NCBI RefSeq assembly: GCF_014200015.1
Contig: NZ_JACHOT010000003.1
Coordinates: 1-64,000, forward strand
From: Aminobacter niigataensis
GTDB taxonomy: Bacteria > Pseudomonadota > Alphaproteobacteria > Rhizobiales > Rhizobiaceae
DNA length: 64,000 nt
Direction of reading: 5' to 3'
Made by a program: the position numbers and the translations under genes. The notes beneath the pieces were generated by a model. It had not been told where the DNA came from. It was given only the letters and a program-made list of their open reading frames with translations, and ran no database searches. How positions within the stretch are numbered: the stretch's first letter is position 1; every line of letters begins with the position of its first letter. Shown here piece by piece: positions 1 through 8,533 of the stretch.

Positions 1-118
1 CAAACCCCTCCCAGAACGCATCCGCCTCGACACCCGTGCCGACCATCGCTTCCGACACCACGAAGTCGTGCAACTCACGCGATATCGAAAGGCCAAAGAG
101 TTCGACGGTGTCGGTCAT
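1..118 (-). CDS. glcB: Malate synthase G, N-terminal fragment (cut by window edge)
   Basis: The minus-strand frame opens with ATG at 118 and reads [20 protein letters not shown] and on through a GTG-(V/I/L)-(E/D)-ADAFW block to the window edge, about 39 residues. Malate synthase G of many proteobacteria starts the same way: a short lead, then LHDF, a conserved PGTG-like turn and the DAFW motif. The enzyme condenses glyoxylate and acetyl-CoA to malate in the glyoxylate cycle. Only the first 5% or so of the protein is present, so no catalytic residue can be checked. It lies 148 bases downstream of the hydantoinase-like gene on the same strand, but nothing links them functionally. Confidence 0.8.
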   Translation of the reverse strand, partial: MTDTVELFGLSISRELHDFVVSEAMVGTGVEADAFWEGF

Positions 119-266
119 ATCATGCGCTCCAAAATTCCGGCGCCGCAGGGGCGTTCAAAACAAGGTTTTCGGGCGTTTGGCACGCAAAGCCCGCAGGGTC
201 AATTCGTCCAATGTTGCAAAGCAGCATTGATTTGCCGCGCAGCGCCGCCGCAAATCGATTTAGCCG

Positions 267-2291
267 TCAAACCGCTATCCGGGGCCTGCCCGCGGCAATC
301 GCCAGAACATGCGCTTCGATGAACATGCGCTGGCCCTCGACCGTCGAGACCTTGAAATCGACCGTCACATCGATCTCGGCCGCGTCGGTGCCGGCATCGC
401 GCGCCTTGGCGGCGACGATGGCGCGCGCTTCCGCCTCGGCCAGCGCCATCGCCGCATCCTCGTCGATGAAGTCACGCACAAGCTCGCCGACGGCCACCCG
501 GAACAGTCCTTCCTTGGGCTGGCTGACGCGCGCCTCGGCGGTGACCCGGACCTGGCCGACCACGGCGCCCAGAGCGTTGGCGACGTCGGTGTCCTCGGGC
601 ACCACGCATTCGTTGCCGACGAGCGGTGGCAGGCCGGCATAATGCAGCGGGGCCGAGGCGCCTAGGCCAATGACCGGCCGGTCGAGCGCGACCGTGAAAC
701 GGGCGATGCCGGGATGGGAGTCGACCGCGCGCTGCACCAGCGCATGCGCGACGGTGGCCGCGCCGTCGAGCCCGTCTTCGGCAAAGGCGGTTTCGAGGAT
801 CACTTCGGCGGAAAGCCGGGTCAGCGTCGCCAGGACGCGCTCGGACAAAGCCTCCGGGCTCGCGGCGATCGGCTGGCCGCGGCCGTCGCGCTTGCGGGCA
901 AACAGCTCGGCGCCAAGACGTGCGGCCGCCTCATCCCAGTTGGCCTGGCGGCCGAGAACATGGGCGGCATCCGAGGGGGTGAAGCCGCAGACATGGACCA
1001 GCCCGCGCGACACCAGCCTGTTGAGCGTGGCGTTCTGGGCGTTGGAGGTGAGCAGGCGGTCGATGGGCTGCGGCACGGCCGTGATCTGGTCGTAGAGTTT
1101 GGCTTCCGGTGCGGTCAGCCCGGCGGCGAGATGTTCCGGCACGCCGGTGCGGACGGCAAAGCGGCCGTCCATGCGGCCGGGATTGGGCGCGCGCAGATGG
1201 CGCTCCAGCTCGCTCGTCACCGCTTCGCCATGCATCATGCCGGCGAGCGCCAGCGGCACGAGGCGGCGTGGGCCGAGCGACATTTTGGGCTGCAGCCCAC
1301 CCTCTTGCAGCAAGACTTCCGAATCCCCGCCGAGGCCGAAGGTGCGCATGGCGACCGCCTCGACCATGGTGCGGAAACCGCCGACCGTGGCGCCCTCCGG
1401 GTCGAGCCGCGGGCGGCCATGGTCGAGCACGGCGACGTCGGTGGTGGTGCCGCCGATGTCGGAGACCACGGCGTTGTCGAGGCCGGTCATGTGGCGGGCG
1501 CCGACGAGGCTGGCGGCGGGGCCGGACAGGATGGTCTCGATCGGCCGCTGGCGGGCGAATTCGGCCGATACCAGCGCGCCATCGCCGCGCACCACCATCA
1601 AGGGCGCCTTGATGTTGCGCTTTTCGAGGAAACCTTCGGTGGCGGCGACGAGGCGATCGATCATCGAGATCAGGCGGGCATTGAGCAGCGTGGTCAGCGC
1701 CCGGCGCGGGCCGCCGAGCTTTGCCGACAGCTCGTGGCTGGCCGTGACCGGCAGGCCCGTCTTCTGCCGGATCAAATCCCGTGCGGCGATCTCGTGGGCC
1801 GGGTTGCGGGTGGCGAAATAGGCGCAGACCGCAAAACCCGAGACGGTTTTCGCCAGTTCGGGCAAGGCCGCTTCCAGCGCCGCAAGATCGAGGGTTCGGG
1901 CGTTGCCGTGGACGTCGTGGCCGCCTTCGCACAACACCAGCGGGTCGGTGCCGAGCGCGGTCTTCAGCCCGTCGCGGGCAAGGTCGGCCTCGGAAAAGCC
2001 GATCATCACGAGTGCGACGCGCCCGCCCTGGCCCTCGACCAGCGCGTTGGTGGCGAGCGTGGTCGACATCGACACCAGCTTGATGGCGGCGGGGTTGACG
2101 CCCGCTCTGTCCAGCACCGCGCCGACCGCACCCGAAATGCCCTCAGCCAGGTCGTGGCGGGTGGTCAGCGACTTGGCCTTGGCCAGCACCCTGCCCTGCG
2201 GGCCGTGCGCCTCTGACCACAGCACCGCGTCGGTGTAGGTGCCGCCGGTGTCGATGCCGAGGAAAAGCGGGGCGTGGTGGCTGGGGTTCAT
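267..2291 (-). CDS. Hydantoinase/oxoprolinase family protein, A (HyuA-like) subunit
   Basis: The 674-residue product belongs to the ATP-dependent hydantoinase/5-oxoprolinase A family, ASKHA-fold enzymes that open cyclic amides such as N-methylhydantoin or 5-oxoproline. The N-terminal phosphate-binding motif GIDTGGTYTDAV is at residues 12-23. A second phosphate motif, VSDIGGTTTDVAVLD, sits in the middle of the protein, followed by a GLGGDSE loop. HyuA proteins normally pair with a HyuB (hydantoinase B) subunit encoded next to them; none is visible within this window, because the next gene downstream is glcB and the next upstream is an unrelated hypothetical. The substrate therefore cannot be assigned. 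Start ATG at 2291 has no strong Shine-Dalgarno sequence. Confidence 0.85.
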   Translation of the reverse strand: MNPSHHAPLFLGIDTGGTYTDAVLWSEAHGPQGRVLAKAKSLTTRHDLAEGISGAVGAVLDRAGVNPAAIKLVSMSTTLATNALVEGQGGRVALVMIGFSEADLARDGLKTALGTDPLVLCEGGHDVHGNARTLDLAALEAALPELAKTVSGFAVCAYFATRNPAHEIAARDLIRQKTGLPVTASHELSAKLGGPRRALTTLLNARLISMIDRLVAATEGFLEKRNIKAPLMVVRGDGALVSAEFARQRPIETILSGPAASLVGARHMTGLDNAVVSDIGGTTTDVAVLDHGRPRLDPEGATVGGFRTMVEAVAMRTFGLGGDSEVLLQEGGLQPKMSLGPRRLVPLALAGMMHGEAVTSELERHLRAPNPGRMDGRFAVRTGVPEHLAAGLTAPEAKLYDQITAVPQPIDRLLTSNAQNATLNRLVSRGLVHVCGFTPSDAAHVLGRQANWDEAAARLGAELFARKRDGRGQPIAASPEALSERVLATLTRLSAEVILETAFAEDGLDGAATVAHALVQRAVDSHPGIARFTVALDRPVIGLGASAPLHYAGLPPLVGNECVVPEDTDVANALGAVVGQVRVTAEARVSQPKEGLFRVAVGELVRDFIDEDAAMALAEAEARAIVAAKARDAGTDAAEIDVTVDFKVSTVEGQRMFIEAHVLAIAAGRPRIAV

Positions 2292-2380
2292 GCGCTGGTG
2301 TTCCAGAGTTCTTGATCTCCGTCCCGCTTAGCCGATATGCCGGCCAAAGGAAAATTGGCCAGCCGCCTGAAACAAGGGGG

Positions 2381-2758
2381 TCAGCCATCGCCCCGCGCCT
2401 CGTGGAGGGCGAGGATGCGGTCGGTCTCGGCGCGGATCCCGGCCCGCATCTTCTCGACGATCTCGACATCGAGCGGCACGCAGGGCGGGATGAACGGCTT
2501 GAACGGAAACGACCAGTCGTCCTCGGCGCGGCGGCCGGTGCATTTCCTGAGGCGCCGGCAGGCACGCAGCGGGCATTTGCACACAAAACCAAGATGGGCG
2601 GCGAGCAGCTGGAACAGGCCGAGATAGATGCCCTTGGCCTCGGCGTGCTCCTGCTGGTCGCGCAGCACGCAGGCCCATTGCGCGTCGGTGCACCAGGGCT
2701 CGCGCGGGAAACTGTTGATCCTGAAGCTGGGATACCAGCGCTCTTCGGCTTCGGTCAT
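2381..2758 (-). CDS. Conserved hypothetical protein with a Cys/Arg-rich centre
   Basis: A 125-residue protein I do not recognise by name. An AGGAG ribosome-binding site lies seven bases before the ATG at 2758, which supports expression. The central segment carries four cysteines in a basic context (CKCPLRACRRLRKC, about residues 60-73), which could bind a metal, but no known zinc-finger spacing is evident. The ends are charged and there is no signal peptide or membrane segment. It lies 89 bases upstream of the HyuA-like gene on the same strand and could share its transcript. Function unknown. Confidence 0.6.
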   Translation of the reverse strand: MTEAEERWYPSFRINSFPREPWCTDAQWACVLRDQQEHAEAKGIYLGLFQLLAAHLGFVCKCPLRACRRLRKCTGRRAEDDWSFPFKPFIPPCVPLDVEIVEKMRAGIRAETDRILALHEARGDG

Positions 2759-3101
2759 GTCGGGCTCCTGGGGTTGGGGTTGCTGGCACGCTCCCTTCCC
2801 CTAGCGGGAGAAGGTGTCGCCGAAGGCGACGGATGAGGGGTGGTGGACGGAGTGCAGGGGTGTTGGGTTGACGCCATCGGCCGCCCTTTGCAGCGTCCCG
2901 TTTCTTCCAACACCCCTCATCCGACCTCGCTTCGCTCTGCCACCCGGCCCTCCGCTAGGGCTCCGGACGTTCGTCGTTGGAAAAGCCAAATCGTTGGCTT
3001 TTCCTGGCCTTCGGCCACCACTCCTCACCCCACAAGGGGAGAAGGCAAGTACCAGCCTCGCCACGCCCCGTTGCCGGTCTGGCCATTGAATGGGGTGGGA
3101 A

Positions 3102-3159
3102 GACGGGCGGTCGCGGGATCGCTCGGCTATGTCTAAGTGCGATCTCGCGACCGCCCGTC
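3102..3159. repeat. Long hairpin, 21-bp stem
   Basis: Arms at 3102-3122 (starts GACGGGCGGTCGCG) and 3139-3159 (ends CGCGACCGCCCGTC) pair at 20 of 21 positions around a 16-base loop. No T-run follows either arm, so it is not a standard terminator. It may be a REP-like or MITE-like element. Confidence 0.6.
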
Positions 3160-3474
3160 CGGCGATTTATGTTCCCGTCCGTTCCGCTTCTGGGCCCGGG
3201 CATTTTCGCCCCGGCCCCACTAGCGCATCGACCAGCGCACCCGGGCCGTAGTGCCCGAGGGGGAACCCTTGGACGGAACCTCCCCGGGCGGCGGGCTACG
3301 CTGGCCCGTCGCCGGAGGCGCCGGCCCCTGCCCACGCAATCACCGTCATGACCGGTGTTCCCGCGGCAGGGACGGGATGGATTGTACGGGAGGTCTTTGG
3401 GGGGTGGAGAAAGGGCGGCGGGTATCCACGGGGTTTGGTGACATGGGGTGACGTCGTGCAACCGCTTGAGTGTC

Positions 3475-3800
3475 CTGCACGGCTGCGGCAGTTTCGATGT
3501 CACGGCATGGATCCCCGGGTCTCCGCGCGTCGCTTCGCTCCTGCTCCGCCCGAGGATGACGAAGGCATGTTGCTCGCGGCTAATCGCCAACGCCGAAGTT
3601 GGCAGATTGCCCGGAACCAGCGGGCCGGAACCGGTAAAACTGCTCATTTTCACGAGCGCGAACGCCTGGATTTTGCGCCGGCGTTGGCGATTGGCGAGGG
3701 CAGCCAAACGCGCTCGTCATCCTCGGGCGGAGCAGGAGCGAAGCGACGTGCGGAGACCCGGGGATCCATGCCGTGACGTCGAAACTGCCGCGACGGTGCA
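3475..3800. repeat. Facing pair of REP-like elements (subtype A) with partly inverted spacer
   Basis: The left copy runs from about 3475 to 3563 and contains CACGGCATGGATCCCCGGGT; the right copy, 3715 to 3800, is its reverse complement. The flanks CTGCAC..GCGGCAGTTTCGA are also inverted, and inside the spacer AATCGCCAACGCCG near 3583 mirrors CGGCGTTGGCGATT near 3679. The whole block could fold into one large cruciform. The same element occurs again as a facing pair at 47277-47520. Confidence 0.75.
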
Positions 3801-3849
3801 GAACTCAAATCGCGAAAAAAATTCAAAACCGTGGAGAAGTTTTCCCCGC

Positions 3850-4029
3850 TCAGCCCTGCGAAATCTGCTCGTCCTGCTCGACGGTCAGCGGCTTGACGCC
3901 TGCCGGCAGCGGCTCGATGGCCGGCTGCACGGCGGCAGGCGGGGCGGCCACGGGCGCCGGCGGCACCGGCGCGCGGGCAGCGCAGGCGGAGAGGGTTGCC
4001 AGGGCAAGGAGGGCGGCGAGCAATTTCAT
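3850..4029 (-). CDS. Small proline/alanine-rich lipoprotein
   Basis: A 59-residue frame starting MKLLAALLALATLSAC: a charged N-terminus, a hydrophobic stretch and an LSAC lipobox with the lipidation cysteine at residue 16. The mature part is rich in Pro and Ala (VPPAPVAAPPA) and ends EQDEQISQG. This is the layout of small periplasm-facing lipoproteins, many of unknown role. The codon pattern is GC-rich like its neighbours. It lies alone beside the repeat block and is divergent from the DUF1579-like gene. Function unknown; lipoprotein export is inferred from the motif only. Confidence 0.65.
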   Translation of the reverse strand: MKLLAALLALATLSACAARAPVPPAPVAAPPAAVQPAIEPLPAGVKPLTVEQDEQISQG

Positions 4030-4176
4030 GGGGCGGGCGTTAGGCGGAAGGTGTGGCGGGATCGCGGCGGCAGATGAGCCCGAGGCGCCGCCTAGGTCAA
4101 GCCACCCCTGACATCTCCTGACAGCAGCCTGTCAGGAGGCATCGGCTACTCTCCTGCAAACCCTGAGGAGGATGGC

Positions 4177-4641
4177 ATGAGCGGCTTTGACGATTTCGAT
4201 TTCCTGATCGGCGACTGGACGGTGACCAACGAACGCCTGCGCGCGCGGCTGGTGGGCTCGGACGCGTGGGAAACGTTCACGGCGTTCTCGCACGTCGAAA
4301 AGGTGATGCAGGCGCCCGACGGCACCTTTGGCGGCAATCTCGACCAGATGGCGGTGCCCGAGCGCGGTTTCACCGGCATGACGCTCAGGCTCTACAATCC
4401 CGAGACAGGGCTATGGTCGATCTACTGGAGCGACACCAAAAGCCACCGGCTGTTTCCGCCGATGGTGGGGCGGTTCGAGGACGGTCGCGGCGCGTTTTTT
4501 GGCGACGACGTCGAGGGCGGCCGGCCGGTGCGCGTGCGATTCCTCTGGACGCCGGGGGAAAGCCCGCGCTGGGAGCAAGCGATGTCGGTGGATGAGGGGG
4601 AGACGTGGGAGCTGAACTGGGTGATGCGGTTTGGGAGGTGA
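4177..4641 (+). CDS. DUF1579-like conserved protein
   Basis: A 154-residue soluble protein with the N-terminal block FDFLIGDWTVTNERL, typical of a DUF1579-like family of small beta-rich proteins in which a (F/L)GxWxG/V-like strand begins a lipocalin-like barrel. A GAGGAGG ribosome-binding site precedes the ATG at 4177. Later conserved-looking blocks are WSIYWSDTKSHRLFPPMVG and the C-terminal WELNWVMRF. No catalytic residues are known for this family. It is a complete, GC-rich core gene and marks the left edge of the AT-rich island that follows. Confidence 0.65.
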   Translation: MSGFDDFDFLIGDWTVTNERLRARLVGSDAWETFTAFSHVEKVMQAPDGTFGGNLDQMAVPERGFTGMTLRLYNPETGLWSIYWSDTKSHRLFPPMVGRFEDGRGAFFGDDVEGGRPVRVRFLWTPGESPRWEQAMSVDEGETWELNWVMRFGR

Positions 4642-4686
4642 CCTAGCGCCTCCGGCGCAAAATCGCAGCCTCGAACCCGCTTTGTA

Positions 4687-4743
4687 GAAGCAAAGCAATC
4701 GCTAGAGTTTCGCGTAGTCTACTGCTTCTAGCGATCATGCTTC
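4687..4743. promoter_or_regulatory. Imperfect inverted repeat upstream of the PRTase/DprA island
   Basis: GAAGCA(4687)..ATCGCTAGA(4698-4706) faces TCTAGCGAT(4727-4735)..TGCTTC(4738-4743) with a small insertion in the left arm. It lies 50-106 bases before the phosphoribosyltransferase-like start and is a plausible operator, or part of the element's boundary. It has not been matched to a known site. Confidence 0.45.
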
Positions 4744-4792
4744 CTATTGCCTTTTTCTTCCTTAGCAACGATATTTTTGCTTGGAGGAAAAG

Positions 4793-5635
4793 ATGATCGG
4801 AACAAAGCGTTTTTTTAGGCCACCTCTCGTCACAAAGGAACAATTTCTCCAATTCAGAGAGGAGAAGCGCGCGCATCGGATTTGCTTTGCCAACACTCAC
4901 GCTAACGCGCTGGCACCTTACAAAGGGAAGTTTCCCTACAAGTTTTCAGTCCCTTTCTCCAATACGATTCAGCCTGTATTCGAGCATGAAACCGGCCTTT
5001 CTTTGCACAGCAGCCAGTATGGCGGGGTTTGGTGCGGATTGAGCGAGGGCGAGAAGGCTGCTGTCGACAAATTCGTCACAAGCCGTCGAGAAAACGTATT
5101 CCTGCGCGACTACCTCGACGCTAGCGTAGCCTTGTCGATGCACTATGATGGACAGACTCGGACGGCTGTTGGCGAGCTCGAGTATGCGGCAAAGTACCAC
5201 CGCGACGAAGCAGCAATATCAAAATTGATAGACCTAGGTGCAGCATTTGTGAGTTCGACGCAAAACTACAAAAAATCGAGGGCCATAGCTCCCGTGCCGC
5301 CGCGCGCGGGCAAAGATTTTGATCTACCGAGCGTCATAAGTGCGGGCATATGCGACAGGCTAAAAATTGACAACGTCGCGGCTGGTATATGGGGAAAGGA
5401 AAAAGCGCAGCTTAAGGAAAAATCTCTTTCAGAAAAATGGGATGCTTTGGAGACAGCCAAGTTCATTCCAAACGACGATCTCAAGAAATACGAATCTATT
5501 ATTTTAGTGGATGATCTGTATCAAAGCGGATGCACAATTAATTTTGTCGGGAACCGCCTTCAGCATTTTTCTCAAATTGACATATTTGGACTTTCTATTG
5601 TCAAGTCTGCCGGTGATCAAGACAACATCAAATGA
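4793..5635 (+). CDS. shosT: ShosT-like protein: phosphoribosyltransferase-fold putative toxin
   Basis: A 280-residue product whose C-terminal third carries a type I phosphoribosyltransferase PRPP-binding loop, IILVDDLYQSGCT (D240-D241 then Gly/Cys/Thr). Just before it, the segment GIWGKEKAQLKEKSLSEKWDAL resembles the Lys-rich stretch of ComF-like PRTases. The first ~140 residues match nothing I recognise. The ATG at 4793 is preferred over the in-frame TTG at 4781 because GGAGG ends five bases before it. The stop overlaps the DprA-like ATG (ATGA), so the two are co-translated. A PRTase toxin paired with a DprA-like antitoxin is the published ShosTA arrangement. Base composition is far more AT-rich than the flanks, which indicates horizontal acquisition. 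Toxin role is inferred from the pairing. Confidence 0.7.
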   Translation: MIGTKRFFRPPLVTKEQFLQFREEKRAHRICFANTHANALAPYKGKFPYKFSVPFSNTIQPVFEHETGLSLHSSQYGGVWCGLSEGEKAAVDKFVTSRRENVFLRDYLDASVALSMHYDGQTRTAVGELEYAAKYHRDEAAISKLIDLGAAFVSSTQNYKKSRAIAPVPPRAGKDFDLPSVISAGICDRLKIDNVAAGIWGKEKAQLKEKSLSEKWDALETAKFIPNDDLKKYESIILVDDLYQSGCTINFVGNRLQHFSQIDIFGLSIVKSAGDQDNIK

Positions 5636-6312
5636 TTGTTAATGAATACAAAATCCTTCATCCCGAAGACGAGCTTTATCCGAGCGCGTTTTCAGATATA
5701 TTTGGACATTTTGATAAACCAGATATTTTTTATATCGGAAACATAGACCTATTAAATAGACCGAGCGTCGGCTTCTGCGGATCTAGAAACGCTAGCGATA
5801 AAGGCTTGGAAGTTGCACATGATTGCGCAAGCCAGTTTGCTGACAACGATGTGGTTGTCGTGTCTGGATACGCCAAAGGCGTAGATACCCAGGCCCACCG
5901 CGGAGCACTGGAGAGTTCTGGTTCGACGATCGTAGTCCTACCGGAAGGCATCAATCATTTTCGTATCAAACGGGAACTAAAGGAGGCTTGGGATTGGCAG
6001 CGAACCTTAGTAATAAGCTATTTTGCACCAGACGCAGCCTGGAGAGCAGATCGGGCGATGGATAGGAATAAAGCAATTGTCGGCCTTTCTAGAGCCACAA
6101 TTGTCATAGAGGCACGGGAAACTGGCGGAACTTTTCATGCAGGGATAACTGCACTTCAGCAAGGACGGTTTCTTGTTGTTGCTAAATATTCAGATCCAAA
6201 TTCTTCAAATATCGGCAATGATAAGCTTATTTCTTTGGGCGGAATCCCACTCCAAAGGAATAAACACACAGGGCGAAGTGAGATTAAGTGGATTATCTCC
6301 GATATATCGTGA
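5632..6312 (+). CDS. shosA: ShosA-like protein: short DprA/Smf-family putative antitoxin
   Basis: A 226-residue protein of the DprA/Smf Rossmann-like family. It has the hallmarks in order: GFCGSRNAS (47-55), SGYAKGVDTQAHRGAL (78-93), and RNKAIVGLSRATIVIEA (145-161) followed by GGT (165-167). It lacks the C-terminal winged-helix and N-terminal SAM extensions of full-length housekeeping DprA (usually 350-400 residues). The ATG overlaps the upstream stop by four bases, and no independent ribosome-binding site is seen, consistent with translational coupling. In ShosTA systems the DprA-like partner neutralises the PRTase toxin. A chromosomal DprA for natural transformation is the alternative, but short length, AT-rich codons and the partner argue against it. 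Confidence 0.72.
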   Translation: MIVNEYKILHPEDELYPSAFSDIFGHFDKPDIFYIGNIDLLNRPSVGFCGSRNASDKGLEVAHDCASQFADNDVVVVSGYAKGVDTQAHRGALESSGSTIVVLPEGINHFRIKRELKEAWDWQRTLVISYFAPDAAWRADRAMDRNKAIVGLSRATIVIEARETGGTFHAGITALQQGRFLVVAKYSDPNSSNIGNDKLISLGGIPLQRNKHTGRSEIKWIISDIS

Positions 6313-6324
6313 ATTTTTGACCGA

Positions 6325-6352
6325 GCACTGCAGCCGTCTGTTTCAGTGCATT
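6325..6352 (+). terminator. Weak hairpin after the DprA-like gene
   Basis: GCACTG (6325-6330) pairs with CAGTGC (6344-6349) and is followed by ATTT. The stem is short, so it may only be a weak terminator of the two-gene operon. From here to 6514 no gene is seen. Confidence 0.3.
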
Positions 6353-6514
6353 TGGCAAGTTAGCGCAATGCAACGCGAGCGACAGAAATAGGGCACAATG
6401 CTGCCGCCGGCGCCCCGTTGAAGCGCGGCAGCCCCCATCGGGAGAGAGGGATGTAACCGCCTGCATTACGAATGATCCTTCCCCCCCAAGCGGGGAGAAA
6501 GTAGCAGAGAACGC

Positions 6515-8323
6515 CTAGTTATCACCCATCTTGAGCGCCTGGATGAAGGCTTCCTGGGGGATGTCGACCTTGCCGAACTGGCGCATGCGCTTCTTGCCCT
6601 CTTTCTGCTTCTCGAGCAGCTTGCGCTTGCGGGTGACGTCGCCGCCGTAGCACTTGGCGGTGACGTCCTTGCGCAGGGCTGAGATGGTCTCGCGGGCGAT
6701 GACCTTGCCGCCGATGGCGGCCTGGACCGGGATCTTGAACATGTGCTGGGGGATCAGCTCCTTCAGCTTCTCGACCATGACGCGACCGCGCTTTTCGGCC
6801 GCCGTGCGGTGGACGAGCATCGAGAGCGCGTCGACCGGCTCCTCGTTGACCAGGATCGACATCTTGACGAGGTCGCCTTCCTTGTAGTCGGTGAGGTGGT
6901 AGTCGAAGGAGGCGTAGCCCTTGGAGATCGACTTCAGCCGGTCGTAGAAGTCGAACACGACCTCGTTGAGCGGCAGGTCGTAGACCAGCATGGCGCGCTT
7001 GCCGACATAGGAGAGGTCGGCCTGGATGCCGCGACGCTCCTGGCAGAGCTTCAGGATCGAGCCGAGATAGTCGTCGGGGGTGAGGATGGTGGCGCGGATC
7101 CACGGCTCCTCGATCGCGGCGATCTTGACCACGTCGGGCATGTCGGCGGGGTTGTGCAGTTCCTTGGTCGAACCGTCATTGAGGTTCATGCGGTAGACGA
7201 CCGATGGTGCGGTGGCGATGAGGTCGAGGTTGAACTCGCGCTCGAGCCGCTCCTGGATGATCTCGAGATGCAGCAGGCCCAAGAAGCCGCAGCGGAAGCC
7301 GAAGCCGAGGGCGGCCGAGGTTTCCATCTCGAAGGAGAAGGAGGCGTCGTTGAGGCGCAGCTTGCCCATGGCGGCGCGCAGGTCCTCGAAGTCGGCGGCA
7401 TCGACCGGGAACAGGCCGCAGAACACCACCGGCTGGGCCGGCTTGAAGCCCGGCAAGGCCTTGGCGGTGGGGCGCTTGTCCTCGGTGATGGTGTCGCCGA
7501 CGCGGGTGTCGGCCACTTCCTTGATCGAGCCGGTGAAGAAGCCGAACTCGCCGGGGCCGAGCTCGTCGACCTGGATCATCTTGGGCGTGAAGACGCCGGT
7601 GCGCTCGACCAGGTACTTGGCGTTGGTCTCCATCATGCGGATGGTCTGGCCCTTCCTGAGCTTGCCATCGATGATGCGGACCAGGACGATGACGCCGAGA
7701 TAGGTGTCGTACCAGCTGTCGACCAGCATCGCCTTCAGCGGCGCGTCGATGTCGCCCTCGCGCGGCGGCGGCAGCTGGGTGACGATCGCCTCCAGCACGT
7801 CGGGGATGCCGAGGCCGGTCTTGGCCGAGATGTAGACGGCCTGGGAGGCGTCGATGCCGATGACTTCCTCGACCTGCTCCTTGATGCGCTCGGGCTCGGC
7901 GGCGGGCAGGTCGATCTTGTTGAGGACGACGACGATCTCGTGGTTGTTGTCGATGGCCTGGTAGACGTTGGCGAGCGTCTGCGCCTCGACGCCCTGGCTG
8001 GCGTCGACGACGAGCAGCGAACCCTCGCAGGCCGACAGCGAACGCGACACCTCATAGGCGAAGTCGACGTGGCCGGGGGTGTCGATCAGGTTGAGGATGT
8101 AGTCCTCGCCATTGTTGGCGCGGTAGTTGAGGCGGACGGTCTGGGCCTTGATGGTGATGCCGCGCTCGCGCTCGATGTCCATGTTGTCGAGGACCTGCTC
8201 GGTCATCTCGCGCAGTTCCAGCCCGCCGGTGGACTGGATCAGCCGGTCGGCAAGCGTCGACTTGCCGTGGTCGATATGGGCAACGATGGAGAAATTGCGG
8301 ATGTGGTCGAGCGGTGTGGTCAT
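6515..8323 (-). CDS. lepA: Elongation factor 4 (LepA), ribosomal back-translocase
   Basis: The 602-residue protein opens [20 protein letters not shown], the standard LepA N-terminus with the G1 loop AHIDHGKST, then DTPGHVDF (G3) and NKIDLP (G4). The C-terminal basic tail [20 protein letters not shown] is the LepA-specific domain. LepA is a membrane- and ribosome-associated GTPase that affects translation initiation and elongation under ionic stress. The start at 8323 was chosen because the family begins at this Met; the longer frame to 8389 adds 22 residues not found in LepA. Length matches the family. Confidence 0.97.
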   Translation of the reverse strand: MTTPLDHIRNFSIVAHIDHGKSTLADRLIQSTGGLELREMTEQVLDNMDIERERGITIKAQTVRLNYRANNGEDYILNLIDTPGHVDFAYEVSRSLSACEGSLLVVDASQGVEAQTLANVYQAIDNNHEIVVVLNKIDLPAAEPERIKEQVEEVIGIDASQAVYISAKTGLGIPDVLEAIVTQLPPPREGDIDAPLKAMLVDSWYDTYLGVIVLVRIIDGKLRKGQTIRMMETNAKYLVERTGVFTPKMIQVDELGPGEFGFFTGSIKEVADTRVGDTITEDKRPTAKALPGFKPAQPVVFCGLFPVDAADFEDLRAAMGKLRLNDASFSFEMETSAALGFGFRCGFLGLLHLEIIQERLEREFNLDLIATAPSVVYRMNLNDGSTKELHNPADMPDVVKIAAIEEPWIRATILTPDDYLGSILKLCQERRGIQADLSYVGKRAMLVYDLPLNEVVFDFYDRLKSISKGYASFDYHLTDYKEGDLVKMSILVNEEPVDALSMLVHRTAAEKRGRVMVEKLKELIPQHMFKIPVQAAIGGKVIARETISALRKDVTAKCYGGDVTRKRKLLEKQKEGKKRMRQFGKVDIPQEAFIQALKMGDN

Positions 8324-8533
8324 GCGCCGCGCTTTAGCAGGGGCGGCAAGGCTTAACAAGCACGGCTTTGCGCGCTGCGGGGCGGGCAATGCGCCTGTCG
8401 CCGGGCGTGGAGGCCCAGGCTGATTTCAGCTTTTGGTTGCATCTATTATAAAATACAATTTTAGATTGACTTTCTGGCCGGCAATCACCAGCATGAGGCG
8501 AGGTCGAAGCGCCAACGTGAATCGGGGGATTTC

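Larger units (their letters stand above)
2759..3849. other. 1.1-kb repeat-rich non-coding stretch
   Basis: No ORF here has coding character; the long frames are read-through of repeats on both strands. Contents in order: fragments of the common rhizobial intergenic motifs (CCCCTCATCC, GGGGAGAAGG) at about 2790-3055, a 21-bp-stem hairpin at 3102-3159, GC-rich unique sequence to about 3460, then a large inverted repeat pair (3475-3800). Confidence 0.6.

Noticed and set aside
2955-3707. 250-codon minus-strand frame across the repeat region
   Set aside because: It runs through REP-like repeats and hairpins, with no start signal or protein-like composition.
5632-6312. The DprA-like gene as the housekeeping dprA
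   Set aside because: It is shorter than usual, lacks the C-terminal domain, is AT-rich, and is coupled to a PRTase-fold gene; a normal dprA is usually next to topA or plsY.
6743-8356. 537-codon plus-strand frame
   Set aside because: Antisense to lepA, which is unambiguous; the amino-acid composition (Val/Asp/Leu-rich) is typical of a GC-driven shadow.
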